Counted from the stretch's first letter, positions 27,424 through 37,020 are shown. The stretch is 37,395 nt of DNA from Gemmatimonadota bacterium (GCA_003248075.1 QJYK01000281.1:1-37395); one strand, 5' to 3'. Translations and numbers: made by a program. Notes: a model not told the origin generated them from the sequence alone.

Positions 27424-30048
27424 CTACTCCACCCGCAGTGTCTCCAGCGGATCCACCCGTGAGGCGCGCCGCGCGGGGAGCCAGCTCGCGAATACGGCGG
27501 TGGCCAGGAGCAGGAGGGCGGCTCCGCCCAGCGCGAACGGGTCGCCCCGGTCGACCCCCCAGATCCTGCTCTCCAGGTACCGGTTGGCGACCCACGATCC
27601 CGCCACGCCCGTGACGACGCCGCACGCGCCCAGAGCCACGCCCACCCTCAGCACCTGCGCCTCGATCCGGCCCCGGGAGGCCCCCAGAGCGAGACGGATC
27701 CCGAGCTCCCGCCTCCGCTGACCGGCCAGGTACAGGAGCGTGCCGTACAGACCTCCGGCGGCCAGGAGGAGCGCGACGCCCGCGAACGCTCCGAAGATCA
27801 GCGAGTCGAAGCGGCGCGTCGCGGTGGACGCGTCGAGTGACTGCTCCATCGAGCGCACCGTCGTAACCGGAAGCGTGGGGATCGCGTCCCAGACTGCTTG
27901 CCGCAGGGCACGTGGCATCGTGGCGTTCGCCGAGGGGTCGACGTGGACGATGACCGTGCCGATCGGGATCGGGAACGGCATCTGCTCGATCGGGAGGTAC
28001 AGGGCGTTTCCCGGCTCCTGGTCCAGGCCGTAGTGCCGGTTGGCGCGCGCGACCCCCACGACCGTCGTGCGGAAGTCGTTGAGCCCCAAGCTCGTTCCGA
28101 TGGCGGCCGCCGCAGAGCCCGCGAGCTCCCGGGCGAGCATCTCGTCCACCACCACCGGAATCGGCTCTTCCAGGGATTCCGCGGCGGCCCAGGAACGACC
28201 GGCGACGAGGTCCACGCCCGCGGCCGCGAAGTAGGCCGGAGTGACGGGGTGCACGGATGTGCGCAGTGCGTCGTCCTCCTCCCGGCCGGGAAGCGCGGCC
28301 CGGGTCGACCAGCAGCAGCGGGAGCCGCCCTGGAACTGGAGCGGCGCCGTGAGCGCGTAGGCCGCGTCGCGCACGCCCGAAACCACGCGCACGCGAAGGA
28401 GCACCTCGTCCATCGCCCGGCGGAAGGCGTCGGCGCTCTCCGGGTCCGGAAGGTTGAGCGGGACCGTCCACACGTCGGCGATCCGGAAGCCGGGGTCCTG
28501 GGCGCGCACAGTCAGGAAGCTCCGCAGCAGGAGTGCGGCGCCGGCCACGAGCACGAGTGACAGCGCCACCTCGGCGGCGACGAGCGCGTTGCGCAGGAGC
28601 GTCACGCCTCGGCCCGCGGTAGCGCTACGCCCGCCGCCCCGCAGCTCGTCGGCCAACTGGCCTCCGACGGACCGGAGCGCCGGGAGCAGCCCGAAAAGGA
28701 GCGAAGTGACCGCGGACACCGCCACCGCGAACACCAGCACCGGCACGTCCAGAGCGACTGTCGCCTGGCGGGGCAGCGCGGTGGGGTTCGTCCCCACGAA
28801 GGCGCGGATCCCTGCCCAGGCCAACCCGGTGCCGACGAGGCCACCGCCGAGCCCCACGATCAGACTCTCGACCAGGAGCTGGACCGTCAGGTTCCCCGTT
28901 CCCGCGCCCATGGCGCGGCGCACGGCCATCTCGCGCGTGCGTCCGAGCCCACGTGCCAGGAACAGGTTGGCCACGTTGGCGCAGGCGACGAGCAGAAGCA
29001 GGCCCACGGCGCCCATGAGCAGTCCCAGGCCGGTCCGAACCGCGCGAACGGTCTCCGCGGCCAGCGGCACGGCGGGCACCTCCCGGGGTGCGCCTTCTCG
29101 TGTTCGGTAGTTGCGGTGGACGTCCGCCATGCGGGTCATGGTTCGGGCCAGCTCAGCCCTCACCGCCCCGAGGTCCGCGCCCGACGACATCCGCCCCGCG
29201 ATCTGCAGCACGTGGGTGTCGTGACGCGACAGCTGGGGCACGCTCCAGTCGAGGGGTCGCCACAAGTCGACGTCGGGTCCCGTCAGGAGCTCGGGGGGCG
29301 CGAACCGGTCCTCCATCACGCCGACCACGGTCACCACCTCACCGTCGATCTGGATCGATCGGCCGACCACGGAAGGGTCCGCACCCAGCACGCCGCGCCA
29401 GAAGCCCGCGTCGAGCACGACCCTGTCGGCCGACGCGAAGTCCTCCACGGCCAGAAGCCGGCCGAGTGCCGCGTGTGCGCCGAAGAGGTCGAAGAAGTCG
29501 CGTGACACCCGGGCCTGGCTGAGCCGAAGGGGCTCGCCCTCTCCGACGAGATTCACCTCCTCCTGCCAGGCGGCCCCCCACTCGGCCACCGACGAGAAGC
29601 CCTCGAGCTCGTGGAAGAAAGGGCCCTGGAAGGAGCCCCGGTCCAGGAACACGAGGCGCTCGGCCTGCGGGTACGGAAGCGGTCGGAGGAGCACGTGGTC
29701 GACCAGCGTGAAGATCGTGGTCACGGCTCCCACGCCGACCGCGACGAGGAGCATTGAGGTGACCGAAAAGGTCGGCGCATTGCGCAGCGTGCGCAGTGCG
29801 TATCGGACGTTGCGCACCATCCCCATTCCCGTCCTCCCCCGTGCAGATAGGTGGTCCAGCCACTCGACGATGAGAACGCCGATCAGGGCGGTCAGTCCGC
29901 GCTGCGCATGCCTCCACCCCCCGGGCGACTCGCTGCACAGCTGCGCGAACGTCCGCTCCATCTCGTGTCGGTCGTCGCGGGCACCGGGCGGGAGCAGCGC
30001 GGCGAGGACGTGGTAGAGGAGGAGCGGGACACGACCCGGGCGACTCAC
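27424..30048 (-). CDS. ADOP-type MacB/FtsX ABC permease
   Basis: The product is 874 residues with the layout of acidobacterial-type duplicated orphan permeases. A short N-terminal region (LLYHVLAALLPPGARDDRHEMERTFAQL) is followed by a first membrane helix and MacB-like periplasmic domain (about 85-330: VRNVRYALRTLRNAPTFSV, LVDHVLLRPLPYPQAERLV). The first FtsX block follows (about 370-480: LLLVACANVANLFLARGLGRTREMAVRRAMGAG), then a second periplasmic domain and a final FtsX block (about 760-870). It has no ATPase domain, so it needs a separate partner or acts mechanically; its substrate is unknown. The GTG start overlaps the padR stop (GTGA, 30045-30048), marking it as the PadR-controlled target. 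The last residues (RASRVDPLETLRVE) are the standard family end. Confidence 0.9.
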   Translation of the reverse strand: MSRPGRVPLLLYHVLAALLPPGARDDRHEMERTFAQLCSESPGGWRHAQRGLTALIGVLIVEWLDHLSARGRTGMGMVRNVRYALRTLRNAPTFSVTSMLLVAVGVGAVTTIFTLVDHVLLRPLPYPQAERLVFLDRGSFQGPFFHELEGFSSVAEWGAAWQEEVNLVGEGEPLRLSQARVSRDFFDLFGAHAALGRLLAVEDFASADRVVLDAGFWRGVLGADPSVVGRSIQIDGEVVTVVGVMEDRFAPPELLTGPDVDLWRPLDWSVPQLSRHDTHVLQIAGRMSSGADLGAVRAELARTMTRMADVHRNYRTREGAPREVPAVPLAAETVRAVRTGLGLLMGAVGLLLLVACANVANLFLARGLGRTREMAVRRAMGAGTGNLTVQLLVESLIVGLGGGLVGTGLAWAGIRAFVGTNPTALPRQATVALDVPVLVFAVAVSAVTSLLFGLLPALRSVGGQLADELRGGGRSATAGRGVTLLRNALVAAEVALSLVLVAGAALLLRSFLTVRAQDPGFRIADVWTVPLNLPDPESADAFRRAMDEVLLRVRVVSGVRDAAYALTAPLQFQGGSRCCWSTRAALPGREEDDALRTSVHPVTPAYFAAAGVDLVAGRSWAAAESLEEPIPVVVDEMLARELAGSAAAAIGTSLGLNDFRTTVVGVARANRHYGLDQEPGNALYLPIEQMPFPIPIGTVIVHVDPSANATMPRALRQAVWDAIPTLPVTTVRSMEQSLDASTATRRFDSLIFGAFAGVALLLAAGGLYGTLLYLAGQRRRELGIRLALGASRGRIEAQVLRVGVALGACGVVTGVAGSWVANRYLESRIWGVDRGDPFALGGAALLLLATAVFASWLPARRASRVDPLETLRVE

Positions 30049-30368
30049 AGGTCACCCGCCACCGCGGGGCGGGCGTGGGCCAGGAGTCGCTCCAGCCGGC
30101 TGACCTCCGCGGCCAGGATCGTCCTTCCGGCCCGGGTCAGTCGGTGCGTCCTCCTCCGCTCCTCGGTGTCCTCGGTCTCCTCGATCCATCCCAGAGATCG
30201 CATCCTGCGGAGGACACGGTAGAGGTTGGCCGGGTCGAGGAGGACTCCGGCGTCGGAGCGCGCCTCGACCTCCTTGATGATGCCGTAGCCGTGAAGGGGG
30301 CCTTCGGCGAGCACCGCCAGGACGAGCAGGTCCCGGGGCGCCAGCGGGAGAGAATCGTCGGTCGGCAT
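30045..30368 (-). CDS. PadR-family transcriptional regulator
   Basis: The product is 107 residues from the ATG at 30368. The winged-helix is visible as LPLAPRDLLVLAVLAEGPLHGYGIIKEVE, LLDPANLYRVLRRMRSLGWIEE, and RRRTHRLTRAGR, followed by a short C-terminal dimerisation helix. A frame extending upstream to 30440 would translate the operator and is rejected. PadR proteins are usually repressors that release DNA on binding a ligand. It is coupled to the ADOP permease and has a perfect inverted repeat starting 2 bp upstream of its own ATG, so autorepression is likely. The ligand cannot be inferred. Confidence 0.92.
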   Translation of the reverse strand: MPTDDSLPLAPRDLLVLAVLAEGPLHGYGIIKEVEARSDAGVLLDPANLYRVLRRMRSLGWIEETEDTEERRRTHRLTRAGRTILAAEVSRLERLLAHARPAVAGDL

Positions 30369-30369
30369 G

Positions 30370-30410
30370 GTTATCTGTAGAGTGACTGATAGTGTCGATC
30401 TACAGATAAC
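30370..30410 (-). promoter_or_regulatory. PadR operator: 12-bp perfect inverted repeat
   Basis: GTTATCTGTAGA (30370-30381) and TCTACAGATAAC (30399-30410) are exact inverted copies separated by 17 bp. The whole element ends 1 bp before the padR ATG, so the transcript must start within or just upstream of it. A bound PadR dimer or pair of dimers would cover the promoter. It is markedly more AT-rich than its surroundings. The half-site ATCTGTAGA/TCTACAGAT resembles sites I associate with ADOP-linked PadR regulators. Confidence 0.75.
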
Positions 30411-30524
30411 GGACAGCGCGAGGTGGGGAAAGGGTTGCACGAGCGCAGGGCCGGGAGTCGGCGACCGACGCCCGACCCTGCGATCCTGACGTTCCCGGCG
30501 GGAAGGTGAGGATTCCCGGCGCGC

Positions 30525-30842
30525 CTACACGACGAACGTCGCCGCCGCCAGCACCGCCACCAGCAGGACCCAGACGCCGGGGTGCATCCAAACGGGACGC
30601 ATCTCCTTGCGCACCTCCTGGGCCCGATGGTCGTTGATGCCGATCGTCAGGCGACCTTCGTCATCGGTCCGCCCCTGAATGAGGCGGTCCTGGAGGAGCT
30701 GGTTGACCGCTTTCTGGTAGTCCGCCGGGCGGTCGGTGAATCCCGGGATCTCGGAAGGGCGCGTCAGCGCGTCGCGCCCCTTCAGGTCGTGATGGCGGCT
30801 CAACTCTCTGAGGATCGTCTTTCTCGGCGACATCGGCGTCAT
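30525..30842 (-). CDS. Small protein with C-terminal membrane anchor
   Basis: The product is 105 residues from the ATG at 30842 (MTPMSPRKTILRELSRHH). The frame is open further upstream, but that part has no recognisable sequence. The soluble part (about 1-80) looks like a compact helical, possibly winged-helix-like domain: SEIPGFTDRPADYQKAVNQLLQDRLIQGRTDDEGRLTIGIN. The pattern of a final helix followed by a short β-wing is the basis for that guess. The C-terminus is a single membrane helix (HPGVWVLLVAVLAAATFVV) ending the protein. I do not recognise a family. It lies on the same strand upstream of padR with its own gap of 156 bp, so co-transcription is uncertain. Confidence 0.6.
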   Translation of the reverse strand: MTPMSPRKTILRELSRHHDLKGRDALTRPSEIPGFTDRPADYQKAVNQLLQDRLIQGRTDDEGRLTIGINDHRAQEVRKEMRPVWMHPGVWVLLVAVLAAATFVV

Positions 30843-31175
30843 GAGCAGTCTTGGGTTCTTCCGGTAGTCCCTCGTCCTGACCCTACGAGCGGCGACCGTG
30901 GGAAGTTGCAGCGCCGCGGAGGGCAGGGTGGTGGCGCCCGGGAAACACCTCGGGACCACTGATTTGACGGCACCACGGAGCGGTTGGTTGCATCGACGCG
31001 CTGGCGGCGGAGGCGCGTCGCGGAGCCCCGGGTTCGGGGCGCCCCCAGTGTTACGGCGAAGTAGTCAAATGTTTGCGTTGCCCTCGCGCCCAAACCGTTA
31101 AGATTCCTGGCACGAGATCGGGATAACGCGGGCTCCCCGCCCGACGGATGTACCCCATTCGCTGGAGCGTACCAT
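30843..31175. other. 333-bp gap upstream of the TonB receptor
   Basis: No gene is supported here. The part nearest the receptor (about 31050-31105) is less GC-rich than its surroundings, as expected of a promoter. A TAAGAT at 31099-31104 could be a -10 box, but no well-spaced -35 accompanies it. A GGAG lies 8 nt before the receptor ATG. I saw no riboswitch-like structure. Confidence 0.4.
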
Positions 31176-33995
31176 ATGCGATTCAGAAACGGTGTGCGAC
31201 TTCTGACCGTCACCGCGACGCTGTTGCTCGCCGGAAACCTCGCTGCTCAGTCCACCGCGACCCTTGCCGGGCGCGTGACCGACGAGAGCGGCGCTGCCGT
31301 CTCCGGGGCGCAGATCGTGGTGACCAACCAGAACTCCGGGACCCAGAACGGCGCGCTCAGCCAGACCGACGGGCGCTTCACCGTAGCAGGGCTCCGGGCC
31401 GGCGGGCCGTATCGGGTCGAGGTTCGCATGATCGGGTTCGGCCTCCAGGCCGTCGAGGACGTGATGTTGACGGCGGGACAGACCCGCACGATCGACTTCC
31501 GGCTCACACAGGAAGCGATCGCGCTCGACGCCATCGAGGTCTTCTCCACGCGGGCCGTGGAGCGCAAGACTCCCGTGGCGTACAGCGACGTTCCGAAGGT
31601 CCAGATCCAGAACCAGCTGGGCTCGCAGGATCTGCCCATGGTGCTCAACGTGACGCCCAGCGTGTACGCCACGATGCAGGGGGGCGGTGCCGGCGACGCG
31701 CGCATCAACGTCCGCGGATTCGACCAGAAGAACATGGCCGTCATGATCAACGGCGTGCCGGTCAACGACGTGGAGAACGGCTGGGTCTACTGGTCCAACT
31801 GGGACGGGCTGGGCGATGCCGCCACAAGCATCCAGCTCCAACGTGGATTGTCTGCGGTGAACCTCGCCGTGCCTTCGATCGGCGGGACCATGAACGTGAT
31901 CACGGATCCTTCCCAGATGTCTCCGGGCTTCTCCTACAAGCAGGAGTTCGGTTCCGCGAACTTCCTCAAGGAGACCCTCACCGTCTCGACCGGCGAGCGC
32001 GGCGGCTTTGCATTCACCGGGAACGTCGTAAGGAAGACGGGTGACGGGCTGTTCGGCTATGCAGGGAACGATCGCACGGCCTCAAACCTCTGGGGGCACG
32101 CCACGTACACCGACGCCTGGGCGTATTACGCCGCGGCGGCCTATCAGATCAACCCGAAGAACCGCCTTGAATTGTATGCGGTGGGTGCGCCCCAGAAGCA
32201 TGGCCAGAATCTGTACAAGCTGAACCTCGCTCAGCTCGACGCAGCGTACGCTCGAGAGCTTGGTGTGTCTCAGGCCGCGATCGACCGCTTCCCGGAGGCT
32301 GGGCGCTATTGGAGCCCCAACGTCAATCGCGTCAGAGCCTCCTACGACGGCAAGCAGTACTCGAGCACCGGACCCGGCGCGGGCACGTTCTCCCGCTTCG
32401 GTGACACGTACATCAACGAACGCGAGAACTACTTCCACAAACCGCAGGTCAACCTGAACTACTACGCCTATTTCGGCGGCGGCCTCACTTGGTCTACGGT
32501 GGGCTACTACTCGGGAGGGAACGGAGGCGGGTCCGGGACGCTCGGCTCGAGCAGCGCGGCCGCGTTCTCATACGCGGGTTACGATGGTACGGGGCGGGGC
32601 CTCGGTCAGCGGGTGCCCGATTGGAACGGGACCATCGACAAGAACCTCGCTCGGACGAACGGCTCGTCCGGATACATCCTTCGCAACTCGGTCAACAACC
32701 AGTGGACCATTGGCGCCATCTCGAAGCTGAGGAAGGATTTCGCCTCCGGCTGGACGACAGAGGCGGGCCTGGACTGGCGTACTGCGCAAGCAGAGCACTA
32801 CCGGGAGATCCGGGACCTGCTCGGTGGTCAGTTCTGGGTCGATTCCCGCAACGCCTTCACCGGAGCCCGCAACACGGTCAACGGGGACAAGATCGATTAC
32901 TTCAACACGAACGACATCAACTGGCTGGGTGCCTTCCTCCAGGCTGAGAAGTCGTCGGTGGACGGATCGATCTACGGAATGTTCGGGTGGGCACAGAACT
33001 CCTACACGTTCACGGATCACTTCAAGCAGGACCCGAACAACGCGAGTCGGGAGCTCGTGATCGAGAGCGGTAACCTCTCGGGCTTCCAGGTCAAGGGCGG
33101 CGTCAGCCGCAACCTGACGAGCGAGTGGTCGGTGTTCGGCAACGGTGGCTACGTTTCCAAGGTGCCGATCTTCGATGGTGTCATCGATGACGTGAACGGG
33201 GTCGCACTCGAGTCTCCAAAGAACGAGAAGTTCATCTCTTTCGAGGCAGGCGTGAGCTACCGGGCCATGAACCGTGGCCTGTCGGGCGATCTCAACGTCT
33301 ATCACACGACGTGGCGGGACAGAACGTTCAACATCTACATCCCGAACGACGACATCCTCGCGAGCGTGCTCGGTGTGGATGCCAGGCACGTGGGCGTCGA
33401 GCTGCAGGGCGCCTACCAGCCGACCGATCTGCTGCGTTTCGACGTGGCGGCATCGTTGGGCAACTGGAAGTATATCGACGACGCCCGGGGCCGCTTGGTC
33501 GCCGGCGACCTGACCACCGCTGAGGAGTACAACTACTACATCAAAGACCTGAAGGTATCCGACCAGCCTCAGACGCAGCTCGCGTATGCCGTGTCGCTGT
33601 ATCCGGCAGACGGAGCCTTCCTCCAGGTCCAGGGCCGGACGAACTCGCGCTATTACGCCGCGTTCAGCCCGAACGGCCGAACCGAGGGCACGGACCGCGC
33701 GCAGTCCTGGCGGGCACCGGGGTACACCGTGTTCGACTTCCACGGCGCCTACCGGATCAGCGACCTGATCCCGGTGTGGAAGGGTGGGGACGTTCGACTC
33801 TTCGCGAACGTGTTCAACCTGCTGGACGAGATCTACATCCAGGACGCCACGGACAATTCGGGGTTCAACGGCTACTACGCCTGCACGAACCCGACGCGTC
33901 CGTGCGCCGAAGACCGGGGGCACAACGCCCAGGCGGCAGAGGTCTTCCTCGGCCTGCCGCGTACGTTCAACATCGGGTTCCAGATCGTCTTCTGA
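31176..33995 (+). CDS. TonB-dependent receptor with carboxypeptidase-regulatory-like domain
   Basis: The product is 939 residues and complete. It has a signal peptide (about 1-25, ending NLAAQS), a carboxypeptidase-regulatory-like domain (about 27-115: ATLAGRVTDESGAAVSGAQIVV, RMIGFGLQAV), a plug domain (about 125-240: DLPMVLNVTPSVYATMQGGG, INVRGFDQKNMAVMINGVPVND), and a ~680-residue barrel. It ends in Phe (TFNIGFQIVF), as outer-membrane barrels recognised by BamA do. The long plug-proximal segment VENGWVYWSNWDGLG is typical of this receptor subgroup. GGAG lies 8 nt before the ATG. No SusD-like partner follows, so a polysaccharide-utilisation role is not supported. It may import metal complexes, peptides or other small ligands. 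Confidence 0.93.
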   Translation: MRFRNGVRLLTVTATLLLAGNLAAQSTATLAGRVTDESGAAVSGAQIVVTNQNSGTQNGALSQTDGRFTVAGLRAGGPYRVEVRMIGFGLQAVEDVMLTAGQTRTIDFRLTQEAIALDAIEVFSTRAVERKTPVAYSDVPKVQIQNQLGSQDLPMVLNVTPSVYATMQGGGAGDARINVRGFDQKNMAVMINGVPVNDVENGWVYWSNWDGLGDAATSIQLQRGLSAVNLAVPSIGGTMNVITDPSQMSPGFSYKQEFGSANFLKETLTVSTGERGGFAFTGNVVRKTGDGLFGYAGNDRTASNLWGHATYTDAWAYYAAAAYQINPKNRLELYAVGAPQKHGQNLYKLNLAQLDAAYARELGVSQAAIDRFPEAGRYWSPNVNRVRASYDGKQYSSTGPGAGTFSRFGDTYINERENYFHKPQVNLNYYAYFGGGLTWSTVGYYSGGNGGGSGTLGSSSAAAFSYAGYDGTGRGLGQRVPDWNGTIDKNLARTNGSSGYILRNSVNNQWTIGAISKLRKDFASGWTTEAGLDWRTAQAEHYREIRDLLGGQFWVDSRNAFTGARNTVNGDKIDYFNTNDINWLGAFLQAEKSSVDGSIYGMFGWAQNSYTFTDHFKQDPNNASRELVIESGNLSGFQVKGGVSRNLTSEWSVFGNGGYVSKVPIFDGVIDDVNGVALESPKNEKFISFEAGVSYRAMNRGLSGDLNVYHTTWRDRTFNIYIPNDDILASVLGVDARHVGVELQGAYQPTDLLRFDVAASLGNWKYIDDARGRLVAGDLTTAEEYNYYIKDLKVSDQPQTQLAYAVSLYPADGAFLQVQGRTNSRYYAAFSPNGRTEGTDRAQSWRAPGYTVFDFHGAYRISDLIPVWKGGDVRLFANVFNLLDEIYIQDATDNSGFNGYYACTNPTRPCAEDRGHNAQAAEVFLGLPRTFNIGFQIVF

Positions 33996-34029
33996 TCCGG
34001 CGGCGCGCGTCGTCGCGCCCGGTACCCTC

Positions 34030-34061
34030 GCGGCCCCGTCGCCTCCAGGCGGCGGGGCCGC
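34030..34061 (+). terminator. Strong hairpin after the TonB receptor
   Basis: A 14-bp stem with one G·T pair (GCGGCCCCGTCGCC/GGCGGCGGGGCCGC) and a TCCA loop begins 35 bp after the receptor stop. There is no T-run afterwards, but stability and position suggest termination before the TauE/SafE gene. Confidence 0.6.
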
Positions 34062-34129
34062 TGCCGTACGGGGGCCGGGCTGGACGTGCCCGGGACGGCC
34101 CACCATCGTAATCGGCCCTCCGCCCCCGG

Positions 34130-34903
34130 ATGACGGACGCGACCGTGGACCAACCGCTGCTACAGGCTCTCGTGCTGTTCTTCGCCGGCCTCCTCGCGGG
34201 CGCGCTCAATGTCGTGGCGGGGGGCGGGTCGATGTTGACGCTGCCGCTGATGATCTTCCTGGGGCTTCCCGCAACGGTGGCGAACGGAACCAACAGGGTC
34301 GCCATCCTCATCCAGAACCTGGGAGCCTCCTGGAGCTTCCACCGGCGAGGGCTCGTGTCGGGACCGTGGATCCGGCTCGCGGCACCCTCGGCCGTTCTCG
34401 GGGCCGTGGCCGGCACCTGGCTGGCCCTGCAGGTGGGCGACGTCGCCTTCCAGCGGATCCTGGCGATCCTGCTGGTGGGCATCACGGTCTGGACCCTGTG
34501 GCGGCCGGGCCAGGCCGGGGGCGGCGGCTCGGCCGCCCCGCCGTCGGGCCCGCGCCGGGCGGTCCTCGCGACGCTCTTCTTCCTGATCGGCGTTTACGGC
34601 GGCTTCGTCCAGGCCGGCGTGGGCTTCGTGATCCTTGCGGCGACGAGTGCCGGAGGACTCGACCTCGTGCGGGGGAACGCGGTCAAGGTGACGCTCGTGC
34701 TCGCCTTCACGCCGATCTCGCTGGCACTGTTCGCCATGGACGGGAAGGTCGAGTGGCTGATCGGGCTCGCGCTGGCGGCGGGTAACTTGCTCGGCGGACT
34801 GGTCGGAGTGCACCTGCAGGTGCTGAAAGGGCAGACCTGGGTACGGCGGATCGTCACCGCGGTGATCGTGGTCTTCGCGGTGCGTCTCCTGGTCGCTGGG
34901 TGA
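34130..34903 (+). CDS. TauE/SafE family membrane permease
   Basis: The product is 257 residues with about eight hydrophobic segments in two similar halves. The N-terminal half has LLAGALNVVAGGGSMLTLPLMIFLGLPATVANGTNR, with the N-rich loop conserved in this family. The C-terminal half carries the matching GVYGGFVQAGVGFVILAATSAGGLDLVRGNAVK. Members export sulfite, sulfoacetate or other organosulfur anions across the inner membrane; the substrate here is unknown. The ATG at 34130 is used, but a GTG at 34145 is a possible alternative. It stands alone behind the receptor gene, with a terminator-like hairpin between them, and converges on the next minus-strand gene across 26 bp. Confidence 0.88.
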   Translation: MTDATVDQPLLQALVLFFAGLLAGALNVVAGGGSMLTLPLMIFLGLPATVANGTNRVAILIQNLGASWSFHRRGLVSGPWIRLAAPSAVLGAVAGTWLALQVGDVAFQRILAILLVGITVWTLWRPGQAGGGGSAAPPSGPRRAVLATLFFLIGVYGGFVQAGVGFVILAATSAGGLDLVRGNAVKVTLVLAFTPISLALFAMDGKVEWLIGLALAAGNLLGGLVGVHLQVLKGQTWVRRIVTAVIVVFAVRLLVAG

Positions 34904-34929
34904 GGTCGAGGGTCGCCAGGAACCTCAGC

Positions 34930-35391
34930 TCACCTTGCCACGTCCTCCAGATACGCTTCGACGCCGGGAGCCCCCGGTCGGAGGACGTGGCGGACGTAGG
35001 CGTCCCGCTCGTGGGAAATGACCTCCAGGTCCCAGACGCAGAACGACTCCGAGCCCCCGGCAGGGCGCCAGGGGTTCCCGCCCTCCCGCACCCAGATCCG
35101 TACTGGGAGCTCGTTCTCGCGGTCCCACCACCCGAGGACCAGGTAGTCCGCGTCCCGGCCCAGGTGGAGGATCACCCATCCGACTCCCGGGCGACCTTCC
35201 GCCTCCGCAGGGTCGGGGAGCGCATCCCAAAGGAGCTCTAGGCAGCCGGGCTCGTCGCCCGCCAGGCGCGGGTGGCCCCCCCATGCGATCCCGTAGCTCT
35301 TCAGGCGCCACCCGGCGTCGATCAGCGGAGGCCCGCTCGCCAACGCTCGCGGAGCGAAGGGTTGTCGGACGCAGAAGCCTTGAGCCGGCAC
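34930..35391 (-). CDS. Uncharacterised protein, 153 residues
   Basis: I do not recognise a named family. The GTG at 35391 is chosen because GGAGG lies 5 nt upstream, while the longer frame runs through the antisense of ahcY. The protein is rich in Trp and Gly, with LKSYGIAWGG, VGWVILHLGRDADYLVLGWWDRENELPVRIWV and CVWDLEVISHERDAYVRHVLRP. The alternating pattern suggests a small mixed α/β or β-barrel domain, soluble with no signal peptide. It follows ahcY by 107 bp on the same strand, so it might share its transcript. Function is unknown. Confidence 0.55.
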   Translation of the reverse strand: MPAQGFCVRQPFAPRALASGPPLIDAGWRLKSYGIAWGGHPRLAGDEPGCLELLWDALPDPAEAEGRPGVGWVILHLGRDADYLVLGWWDRENELPVRIWVREGGNPWRPAGGSESFCVWDLEVISHERDAYVRHVLRPGAPGVEAYLEDVAR

Positions 35392-35498
35392 GTGATCCTC
35401 CAGGGAGACCTTCCCAGGACGGGAATGAAACCTCCCGGGCGCCCGTCGCGCCAGGGTCCCCCGCCGATCGCGGAGGACCCGGCGCCGCCTCCCCGGGG

Positions 35499-36986
35499 CT
35501 AGTACCGGTAGTGCTCGGGCTTGAAGGGCCCCTCCTTGGACACGCCGATGTAGCGAGCCTGGGAGTCGGTCAGCTCGGTCAGCCGTGCTCCGAGCTGCTC
35601 CAGATGAAGTCGTGCGACTTTTTCGTCGAGCCGCTTGGGGAGGACGTACACCCTCCGTTCGTAGCGCTCCGGATGCGTCGCCAACTCGAGCTGGGCGATC
35701 ACCTGGTTCGTGAACGAAGCGCTCATCACGAAGCTCGGATGGCCGGTCGCGCACCCGAGGTTCATCAGGCGCCCTTCAGCGAGGATGAGGACGGAATGCC
35801 CGTCCGGGAAGACGAATTCGTCATACTGTGGCTTGATGTGGATCCGGGTAAGGCCCGGGATCCGGCGCAGGCCGGACATGTCCACCTCGTTGTCGAAGTG
35901 GCCGATGTTGGCGACGATGGCCTTGTCCTTCATGCGTGCCATATCCGCGGCGGTGATGATGTCACGATTGCCGGTCGCGGTGATGAAGATGTCGCCCCTC
36001 TCGACCACGTCCTCCAACGTCAGCACCTGATAGCCTTCCATGGCGGCCTGGAGGGCGCAGATCGGGTCGACCTCCGTGACGACGACGCGCGCCCCCTGTC
36101 CCTTCAGCGCCTGAGCGCACCCCTTTCCCACGTCCCCGTATCCGCACACCACGGCCAGCTTCCCGGACAGCATGACGTCGGTCGCTCGGTTGAGCCCGTC
36201 GACCACGGAATGACGGCACCCGTACAGGTTGTCGAACTTGGACTTCGTGACCGAGTCGTTCACGTTGATCGCGGGGAAGAGCAGGGTGCCCGCCTTCTCC
36301 ATCTCGTACAGACGCTTCACGCCCGTCGTGGTCTCCTCGGACACGCCGCGGATCCCTGCCGCGATGCGTCGCCACCGGCCGGGGTCGGTGCCCTGGATCC
36401 GCCGAAGCAGCTCGAGGATCACACCCCATTCCTCCGGGTCAGCGTCGGGGTCGAACGCCGGGATGCTGCCGGCTTCCTCGAACTCGACGCCCTTGTGGAT
36501 GAGGAGCGTGGCGTCGCCCCCGTCGTCGACGATCAGGTCGGGCCCGGATCCGTCCGGCCACATGAGCGCCTGCTCGGTGCACCACCAGTACTCCTCGAGG
36601 GTCTCACCCTTCCAGGCGAACACCGCCGCCCCGCGCGGGGTCTCGGGCGTGCCTTCCCGACCCACGACGGCGGCGGCCGCCGCGTGGTCCTGCGTGGAGA
36701 AGATGTTGCACGACACCCAACGAACGTCGGCCCCGAGCTCGGTCAGCGTCTCTATGAGCACGGCGGTCTGCACGGTCATGTGGAGCGAGCCCATGATCTT
36801 CAGGCCGGCGAGGGGCCGGTCGGGGGCGTACTCCCTGCGCGCGGCCATCAGGCCGGGCATCTCGTGCTCGGCCAGGCGGACCTCTTTACGGCCCCACTCG
36901 GCGAGGCCGAGGTCCTTCACCTTGAAGGCCGGACGGGTCTCCCGATCGGCGGCCGTCATCTCCTGAAGCACCACGGTGTCGCTCAT
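35499..36986 (-). CDS. ahcY: S-adenosylhomocysteine hydrolase
   Basis: The product is 495 residues, of the long type with the ~40-residue insertion ([31 protein letters not shown]). NAD-binding [10 protein letters not shown], the active-site stretches [12 protein letters not shown] and [14 protein letters not shown], the [10 protein letters not shown] region and the canonical C-terminus KPEHYRY are all present. It splits SAH into adenosine and homocysteine, relieving product inhibition of methyltransferases and feeding homocysteine to MetH. The ATG at 36986 follows a GGAGG 10 nt upstream; the longer frame reads antisense and out of frame through the methyltransferase gene. It starts 34 bp after that gene on the same strand, so the two are probably one operon. 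Confidence 0.96.
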   Translation of the reverse strand: MSDTVVLQEMTAADRETRPAFKVKDLGLAEWGRKEVRLAEHEMPGLMAARREYAPDRPLAGLKIMGSLHMTVQTAVLIETLTELGADVRWVSCNIFSTQDHAAAAAVVGREGTPETPRGAAVFAWKGETLEEYWWCTEQALMWPDGSGPDLIVDDGGDATLLIHKGVEFEEAGSIPAFDPDADPEEWGVILELLRRIQGTDPGRWRRIAAGIRGVSEETTTGVKRLYEMEKAGTLLFPAINVNDSVTKSKFDNLYGCRHSVVDGLNRATDVMLSGKLAVVCGYGDVGKGCAQALKGQGARVVVTEVDPICALQAAMEGYQVLTLEDVVERGDIFITATGNRDIITAADMARMKDKAIVANIGHFDNEVDMSGLRRIPGLTRIHIKPQYDEFVFPDGHSVLILAEGRLMNLGCATGHPSFVMSASFTNQVIAQLELATHPERYERRVYVLPKRLDEKVARLHLEQLGARLTELTDSQARYIGVSKEGPFKPEHYRY

Positions 36987-37020
36987 CGTCTCGTTTCCTC
37001 CCTCGAGGATATGACGTGGA

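Noticed and set aside
30369-30440. Upstream extension of the padR gene
   Set aside because: It would translate the inverted-repeat operator; the ATG at 30368 matches the usual PadR N-terminus.
32568-34106. 512-residue frame antisense to the TonB receptor
   Set aside because: It mirrors the codon bias of the receptor gene and shows no family features.
36987-37020. SAH riboswitch in front of ahcY
   Set aside because: Only 34 bp separate ahcY from the upstream gene on the same strand, too short for that RNA, and no GAGGAGCG core is present.
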